Assembly (NCBI RefSeq): GCF_026151205.1
Contig: NC_087077.1
Coordinates: 1 to 62,000, forward strand
Length of the DNA stretch: 62,000 nucleotides
Direction: 5' to 3'
Origin: Bolinopsis microptera
Taxonomy: Eukaryota; Ctenophora; Tentaculata; Lobata; Bolinopsidae
Shown: positions 1 to 11,034 of the stretch, one piece after another
Layout: every line of letters begins with the position of its first letter
How positions within the stretch are numbered: position 1 is the stretch's first letter
Made by a program: the position numbers and the translations under genes
Notes under the pieces: model-generated
What the model was told of the DNA's origin: nothing
The model's input: only the letters and a program-made list of their open reading frames with translations
The model's database searches: none

Positions 1-429
1 AAGCGATTTCCGTTTAAAGATAGGGGAACCACCTTCTTCACCACACTTCCTCACAATGTTCCACATTGACACATTAGTGAATCAAAGTGACAACACACGC
101 TACTAACGTGCTACTCATGAAGAGAAAATGTGGGATTCGCTCAGCATCTGCAAACGTGTACACGCAAATCATGATGTTTCTGTTGAACTCCAGTTTGACC
201 TGGCAGCAGCTGCGTAACCAACCCAAAGGAGAAGACAGATAGCCCACTGGGTAAACACCTTTATCCGGGTGTGGGTTCGGGTTTATCAGACCTGCTTTCA
301 GCGGCCATTTGCACCGTATGTACCTAGGATACACCGAGTGAGCTCAAGTGTAAATTGTGTACGGAATGTATCACGTGGACATACTTGCAGACAATATTTG
401 GGAAAGATATCATTTTGATAATTATACCA

Positions 430-888
430 CTCTAAAAACATAAACTCCAAACCTGTGCGAAGAGACGAGCATGACAAAAGCCATGTTAGCACAACCCGGA
501 ACCACAAACCCAAAGCCCACCACATAGCACATGTGCTCCCCCAGCACCCCACTTCTAGCCAGATGGGTTACCAACAGCGGGCATATCGTACATAAACACC
601 AACATCAGGTCCGCTATTGCCAGGTTCCTCACCAACACTATCGTCACCCGGTCTAGTTTTAAAGGTGCCGTATTTTAACGAAGACATTATCACCATGGTG
701 TTACCGATCAGGGCCGTTTAGGATGCCAATGAGAAGGATGGTGATACTGATCCCCGTTCTCCCATGGTATCCTGATTCCCTGTTCGTAGATGTAAGAGCT
801 ACAGTTTAGTTGTTGAGAGATGGAGGAAGAGTTGGGTAGTGTAGGGGTATTGGGTGTTGAGGACCCTTTCGCAGTAGTCAGCTGACAT
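430..888 (-). pseudogene. Rhodopsin-like (class A) GPCR fragment, TM1-TM3, frameshifted
   Basis: Read on the minus strand from an ATG at 888, the sequence gives a short extracellular N-terminus and then recognisable class A GPCR segments in different frames. TM1 contains IGNTMVI (the conserved GN pair). TM2 contains LVRNLAIADLMLVF (the LAxAD motif). TM3 starts with MCYVVGF (the conserved disulphide Cys) and ends SSHRFGVYVF, where SHR stands in place of the usual DRY. At least three single-base frame changes are needed in this arm. The other arm (40836-41308) reads TM1 in frame where this one does not, so some shifts are probably sequence errors. No TM4-TM7 could be identified toward position 1. 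Ligand and subtype cannot be assigned. It could be a real pseudogene or an intact receptor damaged by assembly errors. Confidence 0.55.
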
Positions 889-2305
889 CTTCTGTTGCTT
901 AAGATTGAGATTAATAATCACTTCCCAACAAATAGTCTTGAATGTGTACAATCGAACTATAGCATTACGAAGGATAAGAAAATACCAACTGGCAATTGGC
1001 CTCCGCTAGATAATAAGAAAAATTTATCATTATGAGCTGATTTGCGGGCAATTAGGCTCGATCTGAAAATGTTACTACTACAACTAGGATATGTAGTTAT
1101 TTCTGTCTGCCATACCAGTCTACAGTATACTTCATACAATAATTAATGATGTAGATGAATGTCCGTAGATAATCATTTCCGCGTACTTAACAAAAAGTCA
1201 AAAGACATACGTCGTCCGATGATATAATATGATAAACAATTTGAATATATAACGATTTTGGTATTGGAGGTGTATTAGCTTATATCTGAATGCGAAACTT
1301 CTGCAGTTTCGTCACAAAAAAGTTGTAAGCATATTTTATATTGTAGCCTGTTATAGTATGACGTATAATTATTGTGATCCACTGAAATAACACTGAACAA
1401 AATGAAAGCTGCAAGTTTTTAATTTGTATCCTTGTTATTTACCATAACCTCAAAGTATTGGGACGATCTTGCTACCCTGAGCTGAAGGCCTGGAAGCAAT
1501 TTTGGCAATAGGGATCTTTTTCAAACACAGTTTCTAAACGATTCCAAATAATGGAATTTTGTAGTGCATATTATTTTTAGGCCTCCAGCAACAATTGTGA
1601 GACTAGTTTGGTTTCGTAAAAGGGATGTAGATTTCCCAAAATTTTTATAAATTTGCTTTTAGGTTTGGGAAAATTTTACAATTGAGAATGATAAATATAT
1701 TCAAGTTTCGTTGTCCCATTAGTAATCAAAAGGGCTATCGTAACCACTTTGAAGGTAAGTAATCGTAACGTGAGTTAACCTTGCAATATGACGGACTCGA
1801 CTTTGACAGCTTGCAACATAAGGAAGGCAGGGTATTAGGCACTTACTGGGGGAAAAGGTGAATAGTGCTTACTCTAAAAAGTACTGATTTACTGAATGCC
1901 TTTTATTTAAACTTAAGACCAAGCTAATCTGCTATTTCCCTAAGAATTTTTCAGGGTTATTTAAGCGATTTATTGAAATCAAAAGAAAATCTGATCAGAA
2001 AGTAGTTTAGCAGGACTTATCAAATGCATGGTCAAAATGTCAATTTTAATTCGGGTCATGTATTTCGTAAGAATATTGGTGACTGACTAACTTTTTATTA
2101 AGAGCAAACCCAAAATACTCATAATATCGAAGTTGAAAACTTATAAAGTAAAATCTAAAAAACAATACCATCACCAATAAACCCCAATTTAAAACAACTA
2201 CAAAACTGTTAAATCATACCCTATATATATTTAAAAAGGCCATGAAAAAAAAAAGCAAATTTAAAACATTAGAAAAAACGGGAAACCCTAAGTGATACAC
2301 AAACA
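889..2305. other. No gene recognised (AT-rich)
   Basis: The stretch is AT-rich and only short chance reading frames are present. I see no splice-bounded coding segment, RNA gene or clear repeat apart from its mirror copy near 39430-40830. Confidence 0.5.
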
Positions 2306-2418
2306 TTCTGACGACACTAAACCTAAGTTCTGACGACACTAACTAATTCTGACGACACTAACCTAAGTTCTGACACACTAACCTAAGTTCTGACGACACT
2401 AAACCTAAGTTCTGACGA
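2306..2418. repeat. Minisatellite, 22-bp unit, about five copies
   Basis: About five head-to-tail copies of TTCTGACGACACTAAACCTAAG, some a few bases short. The mirrored array lies at 39313-39432. Array-length differences between the arms are small indels. Confidence 0.9.
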
Positions 2419-5400
2419 TTAGCTATAAATAAGGCAGTACCACATGAATTGTAATGATTACTAAATTGTCGCAGATAATTGATGACCCCTGATGCAGTGA
2501 TGCTGGCATATTATGAATACCGAACGCAACTGATATATAATTGGTTACCACTAATTACTTAATTAGTTACAACATACTATAGATATATAAGTTGATGAAA
2601 CCCATTGTGTGTCTCATTAGGGCGGGAACCTACTACACTTCCATGTTAATAGGGGCGATTGAAGACCGATTGTGGGAAACAGGAATATTTATAGATATTG
2701 TCTTTATTGAGATTTACCTTTAATTAAGTAAATTCGTAACCACTATTAAACTACTAACGCTAAGATTATTGATCGTGAATAACACAACGATTATCATTAA
2801 TTCATAACTCTGTATTTTAATATGTCGACAAACTGAACGTTTAACGATCTCTAAATACAAACGAACAAATAAGGAAACTAGGTCTACATTATGCACGACT
2901 ATTTATTATTTAAATGCGAACTGAGCATTAGATCTATCAAGTCCACTCTTGATGTATGCATACTAGTGATGTCAACTTCATGAGTCTTTGGGTCTAAGGC
3001 GTATAGACTCATAGCTATCTTACTGTTACTAACATTAACCAAACATTTTATTATCCACGAGTTCCACATCTCCGAGGCTGGGTCAGGGCGTTCAGACAAT
3101 GTCGCCTACTATTACTGTTAAATATAACTTACGTTCAAGAGTCTTACTACAATATGTCGTAGATGGTACTGCTGTATGTCACAACTTCGACTTATGAACT
3201 AGAGAAATTAGTAGAGCAAGACTGCACAATTTCATCTTTGCGAATCTCTAGTCGTCTCTGGTAACTAGAAATTGCTGTATCTCATCTGTTGAACATACTA
3301 ATTTGGACCACTATATTGCCGTAAACTAAGATCGATTTGTATAGTTTTAGCTAGTGCGAGTTTTTAACTTTCTATGACTGAGTATCCCTGCCCAATATAT
3401 GGTCTGTTCATTGAAGTAGGATAATCAAGAAGTCAAGACTGACGTCTATCTACTTCATACCTATAATACTACTTTTGTGGACTGTAGGAAGCGAAGTGAT
3501 AACCATAAACATTTGAACCAAAACTCGACCATCATCTTGTAGTTGAGGAATGAGCTACTTTCTCTGCAATTTAACTGAATTACCTAGTACTTTGACATAC
3601 CCTACAACTAGTACTAGAGTACTAGAAAATATCTTTAGAAGACTGAACTATTCAACCATATCAGTCGAGTAAGTCGAGTACATCACGAAGCTTTTATATC
3701 CTGTTGAGGTAAGCGGAAAATGTTTAATCGTCAGATAATCCGAATCAAACACTTGGATATTTAAATGAACCAGTCATTTGTTTAAACAATATTTGTCCAG
3801 GAGCCAAAGCAATTGCAAATTTGAACAACAACATCACAATAGCGAACTGTTCAAAAATTGACTCAGTTGAATTGTTTTAAAACCTTAATAATATATAAGA
3901 TCGGTCATTAAATGTTCATAAAACTACGGTATATATGATCGTTTCTACGAAGTATCGGAAGGACAACGAAGACCATCACAAAGTAGATAAAAGGAAGCGA
4001 CAAAAACTCTTGCTTCTCTGGAATCCAATTTTCGCTCAACAAGAATCTTTGAATATCTCGATATTCCACCAATTTCCTGGGATGATACTCTTGCAATCAG
4101 ATTTGTTAATTGTGCACCATGACAAACATCATGCAATAACGACAAATGTCCATGTGGAAAATCCTTTATTATAATAAAGGGCGAGCGAGGGGGGCAGGAG
4201 AGAGCGGGATGGGGTGGAGACGGTTTTACGGACTTTAAAAAGATGCAAGTGTTGGCTGTGTTCTCTTTAATTACAGATTAATACTTATCTCTGCTGAGAT
4301 GAAAATAAGAGGCTACCTCTCGGTCTTTTAAGTTTTTAAGTTACGGAGCTTCCATGTTACCGAATCTCCTATAGGCGGAGCTTCTAGAGCATTAAACACA
4401 GGAGGCAGAGGCCAAAAGTAGAACATTGCACATTGCTCAAGCCTTCGTTATATGGGACGTAATAGAACGATAAAACATGTTTGAGCTGAAAATTATCAGT
4501 GAATAATATGACCATAACAAGGAAAAATTGTAATTTGTAGCCTACAGAGCTGAGTGTCAGCGATTTAGCAGCTCTCAGGCGCTCATAGCCCTGTTATATT
4601 TGTTTACTAAAACAAGGGATGGTTCACATAATTTACATGTATAGCGTAGCATATTATATATACACATATTATAATATAGCGCAGGGCGAGTAATTCAACG
4701 TACAACAATAACTAAGTGTAAAGTGGTTTACTACTGTGCGAGGAGGATTGGGGTCTAAAATGTGGAACAATCTCCAAGTTCTAAAAGTCTACGAGGTTAT
4801 GCTATATTATGTACCTCACAGACTTTACAGCAGTTAAGCAGCTTGTAAATACAGAGATAATACACTATACAGTACTTTGGTATAGTACTTAGATGGTAAA
4901 GTGATGATTTCATGACTTAATGATGGAAAATACTGAAATTACCAAACGGAATCATTTAAATAGTAATACTAATACTGTACCTCCCAGGGTTATTCAGCAG
5001 CTGCTTAATATGTGATTTAACGAGGCCAATTATATTTATAGCTCATTTCCAAATACCTATCAGTATCTTAAGTTCCACTTGAATTATTTAAATCAATAAT
5101 TTTATCGGACCATACTTTTCATCATTTCACATTCGCTACAATTTCCCCATTTTGAGATTCAGAAAGTGAATGATCGAAGAGGCTTTCGAAGAGGTTTCGT
5201 TCTAAAATTATTAACAGCTAATGTTAGCCCACTTCTCTCACCGATTCAGCCTTTACAATATCGAACCTGGTTATCAGTACAATTTAATACACAGACAAAG
5301 AACTAGCTGAAACTACGAATATGACATTTTGCAATAAATATTATTGAGCTTGAAGATTAAAATTTAACATTCCAATTATAGATCGTTAGTATAATTTGAG

Positions 5401-5747
5401 GACAAAATCAAAGAATTTATCCCATGAAAATCAATCGAAACTGAAACTGATGGAATAATAAGTACGATATTTTGGTATCGTCCACATGAATGATATCAGA
5501 TTCAGGATCGATTGATCTATAAAGAAATTCTAAGTGATACAGCACGATATCAATAATGAAATCACATCTTCAAACTTTGCCACTTTGATTACTCCTGTAG
5601 AATTACTTTGTATGTTGAGATGATACATTTTAGGCAAACGTATCAAAGTATTTTATTATAAATATCAGATGGGTATCAGTGGTGCATGTTCACTGCTGGA
5701 ATACTTACTTAAGCTTCTGGACAACAGTATCAAGTACGTCCTCCAAT
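2419..5747. other. No gene recognised
   Basis: AT-rich DNA with only short frames. Reading frames near 3900-4170 exist on both strands, but none resembles a family I know and they are broken in the mirror copy. A purine-rich patch lies near 4175-4220. Nothing else is supported. Confidence 0.45.
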
Positions 5748-5965
5748 CACTCCTGGCTTAGATCTTTTTGAAGATTCCAATTCCATTCAAGGCGGTATAT
5801 CCTTTTGTGGCACTGGGGCAGGGTATCACCTTTCAAGAATTTAGCAAGGGAGGATTTGAAAGTTTCCAAGACATTTATTGAATTAACTTGGGGAGCAGGT
5901 TCCATAACTTGGCTAATTTTATTCCAAAAGAGGTTTTTTTTTTCGCTGTTGAAAAGTACGTGAGT
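5748..5965 (-). mobile_element. Degenerate non-LTR retrotransposon, C-terminal RT fragment
   Basis: The minus strand encodes a peptide containing NLFWNKIS, then APQVNSINVLETFKSSL and AKFLKGD, ending at a stop at 5748. The WN...FK..L spacing is characteristic of the extreme C-terminus of LINE-type reverse transcriptases (CR1/Jockey-like groups). A run of A's in the minus strand at the 5' side (5937-5943) makes the upstream frame uncertain. No RT core or endonuclease lies alongside, so this is a 5'-truncated relic. A mirror copy is present near 35860-36100. Confidence 0.45.
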
Positions 5966-6025
5966 CTAATAACAGCAGGCTGTATCGTCGTCCTTCTAGT
6001 TGTAACGCTCAAACTCACAACTTTA

Positions 6026-6044
6026 ACGCTCGAAAATCGAGCGT
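6026..6044. repeat. Perfect short hairpin palindrome
   Basis: ACGCTCGAAAATCGAGCGT is an 8-bp perfect inverted repeat with a 3-nt loop. It is preserved in the mirror arm near 35800. No function is implied. Confidence 0.7.
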
Positions 6045-6342
6045 GCAAAATTTTTGTATTTATGAATATAATATTTATTTAAATTTAAATTATATTTCAC
6101 ACTAGACCCAGGTTATAGAGAAACTGATTAGCGGTTGTTAGCGTAACTAGGGGACACTAGTTACTAATTCCTGGTTCCGATAAATGACAATTATCAAATC
6201 AGAGAATAGTACTGTTAATAATGTACTAATAGAGGGCCTCGGGTTGGGGATACTGTTTCCATGGTGGCTAGTCGGCTGGCGGGTTATAAGTTAGTCTGAA
6301 AAGAGGCAAAGAGGACATAGCCTGAACCATATTAATGTTTAA

Positions 6343-6503
6343 GGGGTCGTTCGCATATTACGTAATCACTTATTGGACAATTTTCGACCCCCCTTCCCTT
6401 TCGTAATCAGTTTTATTGTGTCAAAATTACACTAGTGTAATCGTTTGGAAACCCCCGGCCCCCCTCCCCCTCGGCTGATACGTAATATTATGGGAACAAC
6501 CCC
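6343..6503. mobile_element. Small Harbinger-like MITE, 161 bp, TAA target duplication
   Basis: The element starts GGGGTCGTTCGCATATTACG and ends with the inverted counterpart (TACGTAATATTATGGGAACAACCCC, lightly diverged). TAA lies immediately on both sides (6340-6342 and 6504-6506). Terminal inverted repeats with a 3-bp TWA duplication are the hallmark of PIF/Harbinger elements. There is no coding capacity. It shares termini and C-rich subterminal blocks with the 529-bp element at 8740-9268, of which it looks like an internally deleted relative. Confidence 0.75.
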
Positions 6504-7140
6504 TAATGTGAGACCAGCTGTTATGTTCTCGTTTTTGGTGGAAGGTTTAACTAGTTAGTTTAACTAGTCGGTTAGATGCTAAATGGCAGGTACCCCCCGT
6601 ATTCACACTCAGACCTGAGTTTAGTCATTTTCCGATACGAGATTGGGGGCGGGTTCTAAAAACAAACAAACAAACAGATGCTAAGTGGCTGGTAAATCAG
6701 CATTAGTTAGTGTAGGCTCCTAATCGGTGTAGAATGGTTCGCAGAGTGTAAAGCAGACCGGGCTCTAAAGTTGCCCTTTAATGGCTCATGATCGGTATTC
6801 GGTACTTTACCGGTTCTAGAGCTGCTCCTGACCGGTTCTAAAGCGGTGGTCGGTGATTATCTTAATTACATTTAACGGGGTATTCTGCATTTTTGGCACT
6901 ATGCCATGTCATGCGGGTTTCCAACTGATAATATCCGGATATCTCATTAAAATAATGATTTGTAATTTTATATCATCTAAATATTTTTTAGTATGATTAT
7001 AAAACTTCCACAACGTTCCATATAAATACCTTCCTAAAAGTTCGTTCATACACACTCTTTATTGTTTTGAGTAGATTTAAGGTTTCTTCTCAGATTTTAA
7101 GTTACATGACACGACACTAATGTACTTGTACTCCAATATT
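6504..7140. other. No gene recognised between MITE and SET gene
   Basis: Noncoding sequence that includes a short AAAC repeat near 6659-6675. It may contain the 3' untranslated region of the minus-strand SET gene. No other signal was identified. Confidence 0.4.
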
Positions 7141-8113
7141 CTAATCCTTGTTTTGTGTTAAGTTTTGTATAATCTGTACTGCCCATGGACCAGAAGATCT
7201 AAGTTTTACTGTATCAAACTCTGCGTAAGTACCGTCTTTAATATTCTCGTCAGTTCTCTCCCACTTACTCACCAACGACTTCCCCAACACACAACTCAAC
7301 TGCCGCGCTTTTTCTCTGAACGTTTCCACCTCTATTTCCACTTCTGGTCTCTGGAGTTGTGCCAAGACCGCCAACTGCCAACATTCCAGAGATACCGACA
7401 CACGTTTCTGAAATACCTCATCCCCCAGGTCTCTAGCTCCACTAACATGGCTTTGCAGTGCTGGAACGCTTGTAGGAAATCACCCAGCGTCATGTAGATG
7501 GAGGTGTTTCGGGTAGTGTTCCTTAATCTTCTGCCTCGTTGTCTCATTACTCACTGAATCTGTTGATTCCATCAAACAAACCGGGCAATCACAAACAAAC
7601 TTCTCCCCAAACACTTGGGTCCTTTTATCCTTCGGCTCAAACAATTTTATCCCAGGCAGATAATCCGCCCTTAATTCCTCCCCTTTTTTGATATCTTTAC
7701 ATGCTCGTATCTCTATCTTCCCACCGCTTTCCCACTCACAGGACTCAGAACTAGGTTTGGGTCCACAAGAATGTTTGACACGTGACAGGACGAAGTAGAG
7801 CGCTTTGACCGCCCTTACACTTACTATTGTTTATGTTTCGTCTTTGGAATAAACTGAGGACTTTTTTAGAAGAGTCCTCCTCGGGGATGGTAGCGAGGCT
7901 CAACACTTTCTCCTGTTGTTTGAGATCAAGTTTCTTGAACTCAGACAAGATATCATCATCTGAGATATCAGTAGTGTAAAGGATAGGATCTTCTTCGAAT
8001 ATAACGGAGCCTTGTTTGGTGTACCGACCAGCTACCACTACTTTCCCCTTGTCGGAGGTGGTTTGTAGACGGTAGGGGAGGACTGGCTTGTTTCTCTTCT
8101 TCTTCTGAGGCAT
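7141..8113 (-). pseudogene. SET-domain (SMYD-like) protein gene with frame breaks
   Basis: Starting at the ATG at 8113, the N-terminus reads a lysine-rich leader (MPQKKKRNK) and then a SET-type opening: a DKGKVVVAG strand and a FEEDPIL segment. After a frame change near 7810 the next part contains LSRVKHSCGPKP, corresponding to the SET NHSCxPN motif, then DIKKGEELRADYL (the GEE/Y motif) and a FVCDCPVC cysteine cluster typical of the post-SET region. Two further frame changes, near 7510 and 7420, are needed to reach the stop at 7141. Assembled across frames the protein would be about 320 residues, in a single exon. The NHSC asparagine is replaced by lysine, so methyltransferase activity is doubtful even if the frame is intact. 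The mirror copy at 33729-34709 breaks at different places, so some shifts are likely sequencing errors; a decayed paralogue is the alternative. Confidence 0.6.
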
Positions 8114-8392
8114 CTTTATTTGGGGGCTACCGAGAATTTGGAGTTAGAAAAAAGGTTAACATAATTATTGGATGGAATGCTGCACTAGATTGGTGGGGGA
8201 ATCAGAAATTAAAAATCAGTTCATTAATAAGTAAACAACTCGCAAAGAAAATCAAATTTCCCATTTTACGAATGACTTAATAGGAACTATCGAGTATTAA
8301 GACCAACCAAATCATACTTTAATTAAGGTAAAATCAAAAAACATTTTCTAGCATATATATGATAGTGCTAGCCCATCAAACAAAGCGTACTC

Positions 8393-8739
8393 TAAATGAT
8401 AGCTGCAGCTAAATATTTTCTTGTATCATGACACTTTCAAAACGACCAATAATGTTTAGCCATGATCAATGCATATTTATAGAATATATTCTGAATACTA
8501 AATGATAGAAATTCCCGACTTTCCTGCGAACAATAGTTGGAATGCGAAATAGTTTATTACAAATAATGCATTCAAAAATTAATTGTAGATTATTTGATAT
8601 GTTTATTAAAATGTTTTTTCTTTAGGAATGTATGTTGATGATGATGATGACCAAAGTCCTAACTCCTATAGTCAAGTATGTACAATTATTACTAGCTTCA
8701 TCCCTGTTACCACGGACTTTCTAGTAATTTATAAAGTCA
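8393..8739 (+). repeat. Duplicated block, copy 1 (Rag upstream intron and exon)
   Basis: This segment is closely similar to 15970-16320 and to 18790-19022. It includes the intron preceding the 50-nt exon, the exon, and the start of the following intron. It shows that a piece of the Rag locus, not only the sulfotransferase, was copied. Confidence 0.85.
8626..8675 (+). CDS. Rag-type GTPase coding exon 1, duplicate copy a
   Basis: A splice acceptor (TTTCTTTAG) precedes GA and ATG, and the frame reads [16 protein letters not shown] up to CAA, followed by a GTATGT donor. The same exon occurs at 16209-16258 and 18966-19015. Only the third copy directly precedes Rag exon 2. The exon is 50 nt including GA, so including two copies in one mRNA would shift the frame; if used at all, the copies must be mutually exclusive. 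Whether this one is transcribed cannot be told from sequence. Confidence 0.55.
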
Positions 8740-8869
8740 GGGGTCGTTCACATATTACGTCATCATTTTTTAGCAATTTTTTACCCCCCTCCCTCCTCCG
8801 TAATCAACGTAATCAAGACCCAACCCCCCCCCCTCCCTGACAGCAATATTACGTAATCATGGCCTGACT

Positions 8870-8911
<42 letters not shown>

Positions 8912-9268
8912 TTTGACTTTTTCCCTGGAAATCATTTTTCTTTACGTTTCATGCTACCATGATCATGATGAGCCGATATCATTGTTATGATATCATTGTT
9001 ATGATATCTGGCCTAGCACCTTTCAAACTACTCACTAATACTATAGTCGAATATCCGATCAATTTCTAAATTTTATCACTATCAGAATGAAATTGAGTGG
9101 AGTTTGAATTAAAATATTTTCCAATTGTTATTATTCTGGAGGGTAAAAAAGATAATTTTGATTACGTAATCAACGACCAAAACCCCCCCCCCCCCCCCCC
9201 CCCGCGTAATCAACCGTAAGCATTTGGAAACCCCCCCTCGGCTGATTACGTAATATGTGAACGACCCC
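8740..9268. mobile_element. Harbinger-like MITE, 529 bp, with poly-C cores
   Basis: Terminal repeats GGGGTCGTTCACATATTACG and its inverse (TAATATGTGAACGACCCC) bound the element. The flanks are TCA (8737-8739) and TAA (9269-9271). The duplicated block at 16300-16340 is an empty site reading AAAGTAAGAGTC, which proves insertion after the block duplication and supports a TAA target duplication with one later substitution. The interior has a run of about 40 C's near 8871-8910 and a second C run near 9182-9203, but no open transposase frame. The mirror copy is at 32567-33104. Confidence 0.85.
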
Positions 9269-9473
9269 TAAGAGTCAATGATAATGACAAATTGAAATAC
9301 GAGTTTGCGAAGGGAAGAGTTTTAAATAATAGAATAATAGAAGGAACTTGAGCAGTTATTGAATATACAGTTACAATTATTGAGCGCCATTTTTGCAATA
9401 AAAATCCCCAAAGTTGCCTAAAAGTATACATGCCAAAAAATTCTTCATGCCAAAGTGAGCAAAGGAAATTATT

Positions 9474-10508
9474 TTACTTTCTATGCATCGGTAAAGGAAA
9501 ATCAGGGTGGGAGAAGTTGCTGTAGTCCATTAAAGCGAAATCCGCTATGTAAATTTGGTACAACCTATCAATGACCTGGTGATCCTGTTGAGATAGCCAC
9601 TCCCTGGCCAGAACAGCCGAGGACTGCAATCTAGGATCACTAACAGAGTCATATGCACCAGACAGCTGCAGAGTAGTGTTTATCCTCTGTTTAATGTCCC
9701 TGTTGAGAACACCGCTGTACTCTAAAGGTATGACGTAGTCGTATCTAGCTGAAGGGATGCACAGTTGGAGGTGCTGGGGTGTAAAGTGGTCGTTTAACTT
9801 ATTAGGATTGTCCACCAGCCATCTCAGATACTGGTTAAAAGTGGGGTGTGTTCCGCTATTGGTCATGTTATCTCGCAGGTTCATCTCATGTGCTATTCTC
9901 CGGGCTAATCCTCTGAAAGCAGGTCTCCCAGGTGTAACCTCGCCGGACAGTTTGTCTCTGTACCCAGAGACTAACCTGGTCCAGGGGTTGCGAACCACTG
10001 CAAAACTGAAAATATTTTCACCTCTTTTAACTGCCTTCCTAACGTCAGCAGCATTTGAATGAGCGCCTAACCGGAACTCATCGGAATACAACTTGTGAAT
10101 GGTATTGACTTGACTTGGTCCTAAACTCATGTTTAAGGTACCTTCCGCTCTCATTAGGAACTCTTTCCAGTTTGAAGACCCGGATTTGGGGATGCCTGTG
10201 AATATGGTCTTGATTTTAGGAAAATAGTAAGTATGTCTTAGTTTCCTGCATATCCATTTGTTGGGTGGACTAAGAGCCTTATAGTTTAACATAGCCATAG
10301 TCCGGTTTATTTGCTGTTCGATCCACTGGTGAGAAGGTGGAGTGAGATGAAGATCATTGGTAACACTGCCTTTTGAATATTCACTGGAAATAACAGACCC
10401 AAAGTTTGGTTTCAAGAAGAGGATAAAAATAACATAGACAAGAGTCCAAAAAAGGAGAATTTTGAACAGTATTTCTCTCTTTCGGTTATGTTTACGAACT
10501 TCTGCCAT
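9474..10508 (-). CDS. Carbohydrate sulfotransferase (CHST8-14/HNK-1ST type), copy A
   Basis: This is an intact single-exon gene of 344 residues from the ATG at 10508 (preceded by TTGTCC). It would be a Golgi type II membrane protein that transfers sulfate from PAPS to a glycan. A basic cytoplasmic tail (KHNRKRE) is followed by a hydrophobic anchor at about residues 14-33 and a lumenal domain. The PAPS 5'-phosphosulfate loop is seen as GIPKSGSSNWKEFLM (about 106-120) and the 3'-phosphate site as VVRNPWTRLVSGYRDKLSG (about 175-193), both as in the Sulfotransfer_2 family. Several N-glycosylation sequons are visible (NRT, NMS, NMT, NTT, NFS). The gene sits antisense in the interval between duplicated Rag exons. 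Its paralogue at 16524-17558 differs at 20 of 344 residues. The acceptor sugar cannot be predicted. The mirror copy (31316-32357) is broken by indels. Confidence 0.9.
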   Translation of the reverse strand: MAEVRKHNRKREILFKILLFWTLVYVIFILFLKPNFGSVISSEYSKGSVTNDLHLTPPSHQWIEQQINRTMAMLNYKALSPPNKWICRKLRHTYYFPKIKTIFTGIPKSGSSNWKEFLMRAEGTLNMSLGPSQVNTIHKLYSDEFRLGAHSNAADVRKAVKRGENIFSFAVVRNPWTRLVSGYRDKLSGEVTPGRPAFRGLARRIAHEMNLRDNMTNSGTHPTFNQYLRWLVDNPNKLNDHFTPQHLQLCIPSARYDYVIPLEYSGVLNRDIKQRINTTLQLSGAYDSVSDPRLQSSAVLAREWLSQQDHQVIDRLYQIYIADFALMDYSNFSHPDFPLPMHRK

Positions 10509-11034
10509 GGACAACTAGTTCTGGACTTCGTTCTGACTCTTTGGTATCGACGTTACATACTTTGAAACTGACTAAGAAACCAAGGGAATTAATTTTACTT
10601 TCCTAAAAATTAAATCTTTTATTTCATTTTTATACCACTTAAAAAAAACATTCCAGTTCATTGTGCAAAAAGTTGGAGATTTACATTTTGTAACTATGTA
10701 TCCGATATCGATCGTAATTACTAAAAATACAAAAATACTCTAGCAAACTTGTAACTGCAGTTTTACGGGACTCTAAATGCTTAATGAATACACTTGCAGG
10801 TACTACCTCTAAGCATTTAGAGTCCTTGTGACCACGGGTTTTCTAGTCATCTTACTTATGATTCAGAGAATTATTTCTGCTTAAGCAGAAGTGAATATTC
10901 AGTTTATTGATAGCAAGCTGGAAGAGTCAAGAAATAGACTCGCCACTTTCTCGAACCCTCACGATATGTCGAGAGAAAGAACCTTAACTTCGTATCGCTG
11001 GTAACGTTCTACTCGATGAAATATGAGCTTGTTA
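10509..11034. other. 5' flank of sulfotransferase copy A; no other gene
   Basis: Noncoding sequence that presumably holds the promoter of the minus-strand sulfotransferase. A degenerate copy of a dispersed motif, centred on GACCACGGGTTTTCTAGTCA, lies near 10828-10850 with relatives near 8700, 15445, 16290 and 18490. No TATA box can be assigned confidently. Confidence 0.4.

Noticed and set aside
2306-2418. CRISPR-like array
   Set aside because: Units are contiguous tandem copies without spacers, in a eukaryotic context.
9757-10062. 101-codon plus-strand frame, repeated at 16807-17112
   Set aside because: It is the antisense shadow of the conserved sulfotransferase core; its conservation follows from the minus-strand gene.
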